NCBI GenBank assembly: GCA_964538565.1
Contig: CAZIGW010000119.1
Location: 1-6,699 of the forward strand
Reading direction: 5' to 3'
Source: CAYVBN01 sp964538565
GTDB taxonomy: Bacteria > Pseudomonadota > Alphaproteobacteria > Rhizobiales > Xanthobacteraceae
DNA length: 6,699 bases
Below are positions 1-6,461 of the stretch, piece after piece. Within the stretch, counting starts at the first letter, position 1. Each line of letters begins with the position of its first letter. Under the pieces are notes generated by a model, which saw only the letters and a program-made list of their open reading frames with translations, was not told where the DNA came from and made no database searches. A program made the translations under genes and the position numbers.

Positions 1-674
1 AACAGCCGCTGCCAGGCGGCCAAGATGCGCTCGCGGCCGAACTTGCGGGTGAGCTCGATCAGCCGTCGTTCACCAAGCCGGTCGGCGCCCAACTGCCCGC
101 GGATATCGCCGAGCACCAGTTCGGGCGTGCGGCTGTTCGCCCCGATGATGCGCTCGATGTCGGTGTTGGGACGGTGGCGGCTGTGATAGCGCACAGCCGG
201 AAGCTGCAGGCCCTCGTTGAAGATCTCGCGGGCCTGGCCCGAGCAACTGCCCGGCACCGGCCCGCCGATGTCGCTCTTGTGCGCGATGCTGCCGCAGAAG
301 CCGAACAGCTCGCCGGAGAAGAAGACCGGCGTGATGACCGCCATGTCGGGCGCGTGCGGACTGCCGCCGTGATACGGATGATTGATGATGAAGGCGTCGC
401 CTTCGGCGATGTCGTCGCCGAACGTCCCGATCACGGCGGCGCAGCAGGCCGGGAACGCGCCGATGTGCAGCGGCAGGACGACGTGCTGGGCGATGACCTC
501 GCCGGCCGCGTTCATCAGCGCGCACGACGCGTCCTGCGATTCCCGCACGATGGTCGAGAAGCCGGTCCTGAACAGCGAGTTCTGCATCTCCTGCACGATG
601 CCGCTCAGGCTCGCGCGCACGACTTCCACATCGACGGCGTCGATCACAGGGCGAGAGGTTTGCGGGCCGCTCAC
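1..674 (-). CDS. hyuB: Hydantoinase B/oxoprolinase-family subunit (HyuB), 3' end beyond window
   Basis: This is the N-terminal 224 residues of a HyuB-type catalytic subunit; the full family is usually over 500 residues, and the rest lies beyond the left edge. Family features are visible: an INHPYHGGSPHAPD stretch at residues 97-110, ITPVF at 114-118, AHKSDIGG at 131-138, EIFNEGLQLP at 150-159, and an ANSRTPELVLGDIRGQLGA block at 179-197 followed by GERRL. Family members pair with HyuA for ATP-dependent cleavage of N-methylhydantoin or 5-oxoproline type rings; related subunits belong to acetone and acetophenone carboxylases. The start is a GTG that overlaps the hyuA stop in a GTGA junction, with a GGAGG seven bases upstream, so translation is probably coupled to hyuA. 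The common family wording NDPY reads NHPY here and HHxD reads HKSD, which may mark a subfamily. The family is certain, but the substrate and the choice of hydrolase or carboxylase are not. Confidence 0.93.
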   Translation of the reverse strand, partial: MSGPQTSRPVIDAVDVEVVRASLSGIVQEMQNSLFRTGFSTIVRESQDASCALMNAAGEVIAQHVVLPLHIGAFPACCAAVIGTFGDDIAEGDAFIINHPYHGGSPHAPDMAVITPVFFSGELFGFCGSIAHKSDIGGPVPGSCSGQAREIFNEGLQLPAVRYHSRHRPNTDIERIIGANSRTPELVLGDIRGQLGADRLGERRLIELTRKFGRERILAAWQRL

Positions 675-2734
675 GGATTTTCCTCCGTCACGATCAGGTT
701 CTTCCACGCGTCGATCCGAGCCGCCTGCCCCGGGAGAAGCACGGTCGTGCAATCGAACTGGTCGAGCACCGCGGGTCCGCGCACCACCAATCCGACGTCG
801 AGCCGCTCGCGCTCGTAGACCGGGCAGGCGACGCCTCGGCCGTCGAAGCGCACTTCGCGGGTCTCGCGCAACGCGTCCGCCAAGGTCGTGCCGGCGGGCG
901 CGAAGCGCGGCAGATCGACCGGCGGCACGAGCCCGACGCCGCGCACCCGATAGGAAACGACCTCGACCGGCTCTTCCGGCGCCGTGTGCCCGAACAGGCT
1001 TGCGTGTTCGGCGTCGAAGCGGCGACGCAGGGCTGCGAGGGCCTCGGCGTCGGAGAGTTGCTGACACGCAACGGTGATCTCGTAGCCCTGGCCGGCGTAG
1101 CGCATGTCGATCGCGCGTTCGATGCGCACGCGATCGGCCGGAAAGCCGTCGTGACGAAGGTCTTCCGCCGCCTGCGACTCCATCCGTCTGAAGACGGCCT
1201 CGGCCTCCTGCGGCGCCAGCCGGTCGAGCAGGCTGACGCGCGACTGGACGTAATCGTGCTTGACGTCCGACATGACGAGGCCGATCGCCGAATAGACGCC
1301 CGGATAGCGCGGCACGATGACCCCCGCCATGCCGAGCTCGCGCGCGATACGGCCGGCGTGCAAGGGTCCGGCCCCGCCGAAGGCCAGCAGCATGAAGTCG
1401 CGCAGGTCATGGCCGCGCATCGTGGAGATCGACTTGATCGCCTCTTCCATCTTGACGTCGATGATCCGCACGATGCCTTCGGCCGCCTCGGCGATGCTCA
1501 TCGACAGCGGCCGGGCGACGTGCCGCTCGACCGCGGCGCGCGCTTTTTCGGGGTCGAGCCGCATGCGGCCGCCGAGGAAATTGTCCGCGCTCAGATAGCC
1601 GAGCAACAGGTTGCAGTCGGTGATGGTGGGGAGTTCGCCGCCGCGCCCGTAACAGGCGGGGCCGGGCAGCGCCCCGGCGCTTTGCGGCCCGACCTCGAGC
1701 GTGCCGAACCGGTCGACCCGCGCGATCGTTCCGCCGCCCGCGCTGACCGTGTTGATGTCCAGCATCGGCACTGCGAGGTCGCGTCCCTCGATCTTGCCGC
1801 GGCCGGTGATGAACGGCTCGCCTCCCTTGATCAGGGCGACATCGCAGGAGGTCCCGCCCATGTCGAAGGTGATGAGATTGTCGTGGCCGGTCATGCGGCA
1901 GGCGTAGGCGCCGGCGGTCACGCCGCCCGCCGGGCCGGACAAGACCGTCGTCACCGCCTTGTGGGCGGCGGCGGCGAAGGTCGACATGCCACCGTTCGAC
2001 TGCATGATGTACTTCTGCCGCGTCTCGATCCGGCCCGCCGCCAGCCGGCGCTCGAGCTGCTCGATGTAGCGGGCGAGAATCGGCTGCAGGTAGGCGTTGA
2101 TGACGGTCGTGCTCAGCCGGTAGTACTCGCGGATCTGCGGCAGGATGTCGGAGGAGAGCGAAACGCTGCAGCCGGGCAGTTCTTCCGCGATGATCTCGGC
2201 GACGCGCGCCTCGTGCGCCGGACAAAGGAAGGAGAACAGCAGACAGACCGCAATCGACTGAATCTCTTCCCTGGCCAGGCGCCGCAACGTGGCCCGCAGA
2301 GCCGCCTCGTCGAGCGCACGCAGGACATTGCCGCGGAAGTCGACGCGCTCGGCGACTTCGCCCGTCCGGCTTTCCGGAACGAGCAGTGCCGGCTTGTCGT
2401 ACATGACGTCGAAAATGGCGGGCCCATAGGGTCGCGCCTGCTCGCCCACTTCATAGATTCCGCGAAATCCCTCGGTGACGAGGAGCCCCGTCTTCACGCC
2501 CTTGCCCTCGAGCAGCGCGTTCGTTCCCACCGTCGTGCCGTGGCAGAAGTAGCGGACGTCCTGCGGCGCCACCCCTTTGTCGAGCAGCATCTGGATCCCC
2601 GCGATGATCGCGCGCGAGGGGTCGTCGGGTGTCGACGGCACCTTGGTGATCGAGACTTCGCCGCTCTCCTCGTCAAGATAGACGAAATCAGAGAACGTGC
2701 CTCCGGTATCGACCGTTACGCGGTAACGTCCCAT
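671..2734 (-). CDS. hyuA: Hydantoinase A/oxoprolinase-family ATP-binding subunit (HyuA)
   Basis: This complete 687-residue protein has the usual length for HyuA. The ASKHA-type nucleotide-binding fold is visible in order: DTGGTFSD at residues 9-16 (phosphate loop 1), HGTTVGTNALLE at 65-76, SGPAGGVTAGA at 266-276, FDMGGTSCDVALI at 290-302 (phosphate loop 2), SAGGGTIARVD at 331-341, GPACYGRGG at 358-366, and FGGAGPLHA at 452-460 (adenosine region), then PGVYSAIGL at 479-486. A C-terminal domain of about 180 residues contains the family-typical MRYAGQGYEI (544-553). Known relatives use ATP to activate a substrate carbonyl for ring opening (N-methylhydantoinase, 5-oxoprolinase) or for carboxylation (acetone and acetophenone carboxylases), together with HyuB. 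The ATG is the only possible start, because an in-frame TGA lies six codons upstream; its GAGGA ribosome site is 12 bases away, which is long and may limit translation. It follows the Bug/TctC gene by 94 bases and overlaps hyuB by 4. The protein is probably cytoplasmic. The substrate is unknown. Confidence 0.96.
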   Translation of the reverse strand: MGRYRVTVDTGGTFSDFVYLDEESGEVSITKVPSTPDDPSRAIIAGIQMLLDKGVAPQDVRYFCHGTTVGTNALLEGKGVKTGLLVTEGFRGIYEVGEQARPYGPAIFDVMYDKPALLVPESRTGEVAERVDFRGNVLRALDEAALRATLRRLAREEIQSIAVCLLFSFLCPAHEARVAEIIAEELPGCSVSLSSDILPQIREYYRLSTTVINAYLQPILARYIEQLERRLAAGRIETRQKYIMQSNGGMSTFAAAAHKAVTTVLSGPAGGVTAGAYACRMTGHDNLITFDMGGTSCDVALIKGGEPFITGRGKIEGRDLAVPMLDINTVSAGGGTIARVDRFGTLEVGPQSAGALPGPACYGRGGELPTITDCNLLLGYLSADNFLGGRMRLDPEKARAAVERHVARPLSMSIAEAAEGIVRIIDVKMEEAIKSISTMRGHDLRDFMLLAFGGAGPLHAGRIARELGMAGVIVPRYPGVYSAIGLVMSDVKHDYVQSRVSLLDRLAPQEAEAVFRRMESQAAEDLRHDGFPADRVRIERAIDMRYAGQGYEITVACQQLSDAEALAALRRRFDAEHASLFGHTAPEEPVEVVSYRVRGVGLVPPVDLPRFAPAGTTLADALRETREVRFDGRGVACPVYERERLDVGLVVRGPAVLDQFDCTTVLLPGQAARIDAWKNLIVTEENP
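682..686 (-). promoter_or_regulatory. Ribosome binding site for hyuB inside the hyuA 3' end
   Basis: The minus strand reads GGAGG here, seven bases before the GTG at 674-672. It lies within the last codons of hyuA and supports the GTG start and the 4-base overlap. Confidence 0.75.
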
Positions 2735-2828
2735 GGGCGGCGGTCGTCCTCAAAGTGCCCGGCGGTTGCGCGCGGCCGTTCGCCGGCGCGGCGTCATTCG
2801 CCCGATCTGCCGTGAACCGGCACCCCGT

Positions 2829-3815
2829 CTATTCACTCTTGATGCCCCTGGTGCGGATGACATCGCCCCAGCGGGCGATTTCCTCGTTGAGATAGCGCCC
2901 GAACTCCTCCGAAGAGCTCGGCCACGGCGTGACCCCCGACTGGTGCAGCTTCGCGCGCAGGTCGGGGTCGTTGAGCGCGGCCGTCATCGCCGCGTTGAGC
3001 TTCTTGATGATCTCGGGCGACGTGCGCGCCGGGGCGAGAACGCCCGCCCAATTGTCGCCGACCGCGCCGGTGAATCCTTGCTCCACGAAGGTCGGCACAT
3101 CCGGGAAGATGTCCGAACGCTCCTTGGAGGTGGCGGCGAGCGGCTTGAGCTTGCCGGCCCGCACCTGCGCCAGAATCGTCGGCACGTCGCCGAAGAGCCC
3201 GTCGAGCTGCCCGCTCAGAATGTCGGTGACCGCCTGCGAGGCGCCGCGATAGGGCACGGGCTGGAACTTGACGCCGGCCGCAGCCTGGAAGAGCTCGAGG
3301 CCGAGGTGGGAAATCGCGCCAATTCCTGTGATCCCGATGGTGATCTGGCCCGGGCGCTGTTTCGCAAGCTCCGCCAGTTCCTTGGCGGAATTCGCCTTGA
3401 ACGAGGTGGCCACCACCAGCATGGTCGAGTTGCGCACCGCCAAGCCGACGGGCGCGAAGTCCTTGAGCGGATTGTACGGAAGGTCGGCGCGCAGCGCCGG
3501 ATTGATCGCGACCGCGCCCACGGTGGTGAAGAACAGCGTGTAGCCGTCCGGCTCCGCCTTGGCGACGTAGTCCGCCGCGATCGCGCCATTGGCGCCGGGC
3601 TTGTTCTCGACGATGACGGGCTGGCCGAGCCGATCGCGCAGCTTGTCCGCAAGCAGGCGCGCCGAGAAGTCCGTCGTGCCGCCCGCCGTGAACGCGACGA
3701 CGAGGCGGATCGGACGTGTCGGATAGTTCTGCGCCAGGGCTCCGCCGGCCGCCGTCAAGAGCGCCGTCAGCCCGATGGCAAGCGCCAGCAGGCGCCCATG
3801 TCGCAAGCCTCTCAT
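2829..3815 (-). CDS. Bug/TctC-family periplasmic solute-binding protein
   Basis: This complete 328-residue protein is of normal length for the Bug (TctC) family. Residues 1-28 form a Sec signal peptide: a basic start (MRGLRHGR), a hydrophobic core, and an ALA cleavage site before QNYPTRP. There is no lipobox cysteine, so the mature protein should be soluble in the periplasm. The family hallmark YPTRPIRLVVAFTAGGTTD (31-49) begins the mature chain, followed by VENKPGANG (69-77), PDGYTL (89-94), PYRGASQA (188-195), FGDVPT (208-213) and FPDVPTFVEQG (237-247). Bug proteins bind small carboxylates, amino acids or amides, and most are orphans without a TctAB permease nearby; none is seen here. GGAGG lies five bases before the ATG. 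The gene sits 75 bases after the TAXI gene and 94 bases before hyuA, which suggests that its ligand is the substrate, or a relative of the substrate, of the neighbouring enzymes. The ligand itself cannot be inferred. Confidence 0.96.
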   Translation of the reverse strand: MRGLRHGRLLALAIGLTALLTAAGGALAQNYPTRPIRLVVAFTAGGTTDFSARLLADKLRDRLGQPVIVENKPGANGAIAADYVAKAEPDGYTLFFTTVGAVAINPALRADLPYNPLKDFAPVGLAVRNSTMLVVATSFKANSAKELAELAKQRPGQITIGITGIGAISHLGLELFQAAAGVKFQPVPYRGASQAVTDILSGQLDGLFGDVPTILAQVRAGKLKPLAATSKERSDIFPDVPTFVEQGFTGAVGDNWAGVLAPARTSPEIIKKLNAAMTAALNDPDLRAKLHQSGVTPWPSSSEEFGRYLNEEIARWGDVIRTRGIKSE

Positions 3816-3820
3816 TCGTC

Positions 3821-3825
3821 CCTCC
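3821..3825 (-). promoter_or_regulatory. Ribosome binding site for the Bug/TctC gene
   Basis: A GGAGG on the minus strand lies five bases before the ATG at 3815-3813 and fixes that start, which is also where the signal peptide begins. Confidence 0.75.
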
Positions 3826-3890
3826 CTGCGCGGCGCCGGCAGCGCCGATCCGCGCGTTTTCTTTTTCGCTCGTGAAGCGCCGGCGTGGTA

Positions 3891-4811
3891 TCAGCCGAGC
3901 AGTCCGGCCTCCCGATATGCCGCCAGCGCTCCCGGATGCAGCGGCACGCCGCCGAACTCCAGGGCGGACGCGCCTTGCGTGCGCAACGGGCGCAGCAGAT
4001 CGCCGAGCCCGACGAACAGCGCGTTGAGCTTCTGCAGTTCCTCGATCCCGGAAACGATCGCGAGAGCGACCTCGCGCACGACCGCGTCGGACACGCGCAC
4101 GTGCGTGACCAGGACGTTGACCACGCCCGGCTGCGGAATGTCGGCCGTCAGGCCGCGAATGGATCCTCGACGCAACAGCGCCAGGCGGTAGAACGGACCA
4201 GCGGCAAGCACGGCGTCGAGTTGACCCGGTCCGTACGGGACGACGCGTACCGAAATGCGTTCGCTCAGTGCCGTCATCACCTTGTTGGGAATCGGGCACT
4301 GGAACTGCGCATCGACCTCTCCGGCGGCGAGCGCTTCCGCGCCGGCGGCAAAGTCGAGATAGACCGGGACGAACTCGTCGAAGCCGATCCCGAGTGCGTC
4401 GAAGATGACGTGGGCATGCTGCACCATGCCGCTGCCGGCCGGCCCCAACGCAATGCGCTTGCCGCGCAGATTGGAGGTCGAGCGAATGTCCGAATAGGTG
4501 CGCGTGATGAAGAACAAGGGTCCCGTGTTCATCGGCGCGACCATGCGCAGCTCGATCGGGCGCGTGAACGGCGCCTCGCCGCGGAGCGCGCGGCCGATCC
4601 AGTTCGCTGCCATGAAGCCAAATTCGAGATCGCCCTCGTGCAGGCGATGTGCGTTCTCGATGCTGGCGTCGTCGGACGTGCGCACCTCGACGGGACCGAG
4701 CTTTCCGCTCCGGTCGAGCACGGTCTTCAACGCGAGCCCCTGCGTCAGAAACGTGCTGTCGCGCTCGGCCGTCCCGATGCGCAGAGGCATCCGATCCACT
4801 GGTCTCACCAT
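3891..4811 (-). CDS. TAXI-family solute-binding-type protein lacking a signal peptide
   Basis: This 306-residue protein resembles TAXI (TRAP-associated extracytoplasmic immunogenic) receptors. Visible features are LRIGTAERDSTFLTQG near the N-terminus (10-25), LRGKRIALGPAGSG at 115-128, the EALAAGEVDAQF stretch at 159-170, and a C-terminal LHPGALAAYREAG at 291-303. Normal TAXI receptors are exported and deliver ligands to a DctM-like permease. Here the mature-like fold begins almost at once, with no hydrophobic leader. The stop of the upstream ubiD gene lies in the same frame only ten codons before the ATG, and those codons (IDGNCNIRVG) contain no start codon, so no signal peptide could have been missed. 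The start is ambiguous: AGGA directly abuts the ATG, and GTG at codon 2 or 5 or ATG at codon 8 are alternatives, but all give a leaderless protein. It follows ubiD by 30 bases. It may be a cytoplasmic ligand-binding or regulatory partner, which is inference. The fold call is strong and the role is unknown. Confidence 0.88.
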   Translation of the reverse strand: MVRPVDRMPLRIGTAERDSTFLTQGLALKTVLDRSGKLGPVEVRTSDDASIENAHRLHEGDLEFGFMAANWIGRALRGEAPFTRPIELRMVAPMNTGPLFFITRTYSDIRSTSNLRGKRIALGPAGSGMVQHAHVIFDALGIGFDEFVPVYLDFAAGAEALAAGEVDAQFQCPIPNKVMTALSERISVRVVPYGPGQLDAVLAAGPFYRLALLRRGSIRGLTADIPQPGVVNVLVTHVRVSDAVVREVALAIVSGIEELQKLNALFVGLGDLLRPLRTQGASALEFGGVPLHPGALAAYREAGLLG

Positions 4812-4841
4812 TCCTACGCGGATGTTGCAGTTACCATCGAT

Positions 4842-6356
4842 TCATTTCAAGAGATGGCCGAAGCGTTGCCGCGCCAGGCGGCGCACTTCCGGCGGCGGCG
4901 AATTCACCTTGGGAAACTTGTCGCGCCAATGCCACGGTCGGCAGGCGTCGATGATGGCGCGGCTGTTGGTGAAGTCACCCTTCGCCCTGCGCTCGGGTTC
5001 GATCCGCGGATCGAGCGGCGTGCTCCAGGCGTTGGTGATGATGTCGATCGAGGTCGCCGGGTCCGAGCGGGTGAGCATGGCCCAGATCAGCTCTTCGAGG
5101 TTGGAGACGTCGATGTCGTCGTCGACGACGATCACGTAGCGCCCCGCGTAGGCGCCGACATGGCACATGCTGGCGATATGGCCGGCCTGCTTGGCGTGGC
5201 CCGGGTAGCGCTGCTTGATGGCGACGGCGAGCAGCAGCCGCGCGGTGCCGATCTCGTGCGCCCAGGCGGCCGTGACGTCGGGAACGCCCGCCTTGGTGAC
5301 GTTCTCGCGCAACAGCGCCGAGCGTGTGACCGCGCGATAGCGCGCGATCTCGTCCGGCGGGCGTTGCGGCGCGCAGCCGAGCAGAATCGGATCGTTGCGA
5401 TAGTAGATCGCCTTGATGTCCATCGCCGGCTCGTCGCGCACATCGCTCGCGTAGTAGCCCATCCATTCACCGAACGGGCCTTCCGGGCGGACATGGCCAG
5501 GCTGCACGAAGCCTTCGATGACGATTTCGGCGTTGGCCGGGAACGGCAGGCCGGTGACCGGTCCCTTGATGACCTCCACGGGGCGCCCGCGGATGCCGCC
5601 GACGACCTCGTATTCGCACACGCCGTACGGCACCTCGCTCGAGGCCATGAGAAACATCATGGGATCGCAGCCGACGACGATCGCGACCGGCATCGGCTCG
5701 CCGCGCGCCTGGTATTTGTCGCGCTGGATCCGGCCGTGCTTGCCGGGCGAGATGTAGAAGCCGACCGATTTCTCGTCGTGGATCATCACCCGGTAGGTGC
5801 CGCAATTGATCCAGCCCTCGTCCGGATCGCGGGTGACATTGAAGCTGCCGGTCCCGATATAGCGCCCGCCGTCTCCCTCGTGCCATTTCGGCGTCGGAAA
5901 TTTCGTCACGTCGATGGCGTCGCCCGTCATGACGTTTTCGAGCACCGGACCGTCGGTGACGAACGTATACGGAATGCGCTTCAGCTCGGACATGTAGTGG
6001 GTGTGAAAGGCCTCACTCAGGTCGAGCTTCGGCATGTCGGCCGGAAAACCGAGCGTCATTCTCTGCCGCCGGCCGCCGAAGAAATTCACGCAGAGACGGC
6101 TGCCCGGCAGCGTGCCTGGCACCTCCTCGAAGATGACGCAGGGGGCATTCTCGTCGTGCAGGATGACTTCGGCCGCCATGCCGATGTCCTCCTGCCAGGA
6201 GAGGCCCTTCACGTGACGGACCTCGCCGAGCTGGCGCGCGAGCTCGATCCATTCGCGCAGATCCGTGTAGGCAACCCGCGGCGCCACGTTCGAGACGCCC
6301 GATTTCCCCTCTCCTCCGACCGGATTTCCCATCGCCTCGGGATGCGCGTTCGTCAT
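4842..6356 (-). CDS. UbiD-family prenylated-FMN-dependent (de)carboxylase
   Basis: This complete 504-residue protein has the usual UbiD/Fdc1 length. The family catalyses reversible decarboxylation of aromatic, heteroaromatic or alpha,beta-unsaturated acids using prenylated FMN made by UbiX. The key residues, placed by motif comparison with Fdc1, are present: N184 and R189 in INCGTYR (like N168 and R173), H207 in SPGKH (like H191), E248 in VCEYE (like E233), and E292 and E297 in PEGPFGEW (like E277 and E282). This gives the metal and cofactor ligands (N, H, E) and the R-E-E catalytic set, so the enzyme should be active. Other family marks are KWHEGDGGRYIGTG (157-170), VVDDDIDVSNLEELIWAMLTR (410-430) and TNAWSTPLDPR (441-451). 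The ATG at 6356 has GGGGAG six bases upstream. An extra N-terminal tail of about 25 Gly/Asn-rich residues precedes the fold. The substrate class is unresolved; I cannot tell phenolic from heterocyclic acids. The gene follows a cupin gene by 105 bases and precedes the TAXI gene by 30. No UbiX is in the window. Confidence 0.95.
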   Translation of the reverse strand: MTNAHPEAMGNPVGGEGKSGVSNVAPRVAYTDLREWIELARQLGEVRHVKGLSWQEDIGMAAEVILHDENAPCVIFEEVPGTLPGSRLCVNFFGGRRQRMTLGFPADMPKLDLSEAFHTHYMSELKRIPYTFVTDGPVLENVMTGDAIDVTKFPTPKWHEGDGGRYIGTGSFNVTRDPDEGWINCGTYRVMIHDEKSVGFYISPGKHGRIQRDKYQARGEPMPVAIVVGCDPMMFLMASSEVPYGVCEYEVVGGIRGRPVEVIKGPVTGLPFPANAEIVIEGFVQPGHVRPEGPFGEWMGYYASDVRDEPAMDIKAIYYRNDPILLGCAPQRPPDEIARYRAVTRSALLRENVTKAGVPDVTAAWAHEIGTARLLLAVAIKQRYPGHAKQAGHIASMCHVGAYAGRYVIVVDDDIDVSNLEELIWAMLTRSDPATSIDIITNAWSTPLDPRIEPERRAKGDFTNSRAIIDACRPWHWRDKFPKVNSPPPEVRRLARQRFGHLLK

Positions 6357-6362
6357 CGCTCG

Positions 6363-6368
6363 CTCCCC
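6363..6368 (-). promoter_or_regulatory. Ribosome binding site for the ubiD-family gene
   Basis: The minus strand reads GGGGAG six bases before the ATG at 6356-6354. It favours this start over the in-frame ATG eight codons later. Confidence 0.65.
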
Positions 6369-6461
6369 GATGGCCGGCCGGGCTCGGCAACGCGCCCGAA
6401 GGTTCCGGCGCCAAAATCGGCCCCGTATTCGCGAGATGATGCGCCGATCGCCCCCACGGCC

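Noticed and set aside
986..2815. A 609-codon open frame on the plus strand opposite hyuA
   Set aside because: Its protein is rich in Arg, Asp, His and Gly with no recognisable domain, and it lies exactly antisense to the well-supported hyuA gene. Long antisense frames are common in GC-rich genes.
2808..2822. Small perfect hairpin just after the Bug/TctC stop (stem TGCCG/CGGCA, 5-base loop)
   Set aside because: The stem is only five pairs and no T run follows on the minus strand, so it does not qualify as an intrinsic terminator.
3832..3846. Inverted repeat GGCGC/GCGCC between the TAXI and Bug/TctC genes
   Set aside because: It is short, lacks a following T run and is expected by chance in such GC-rich sequence. 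It might touch the ribosome site, but there is no further support.
2733..3875. A 380-codon plus-strand frame opposite the Bug/TctC gene
   Set aside because: It is low-complexity and arginine-rich with no motif. The opposite strand encodes a clear family member with a signal peptide and ribosome site.
2833..4299. A 488-codon minus-strand frame spanning the Bug/TctC gene and part of the TAXI gene
   Set aside because: It is a frame-shifted shadow of two real genes; the translation is rich in Arg, Gly and Ala with no domain.
6413..6448. Possible terminator after the cupin gene: ATCGGC and GCCGAT arms followed by a short T run
   Set aside because: There are only six pairs around a 21-base loop, and the T run is four bases and partly inside the stem. 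It is too weak to call.
6357..6461. Search for a promoter in the 105-base gap between the cupin and ubiD genes
   Set aside because: I found no convincing -35/-10 pair or operator repeat, so no promoter is annotated. The gap leaves it open whether ubiD has its own promoter.
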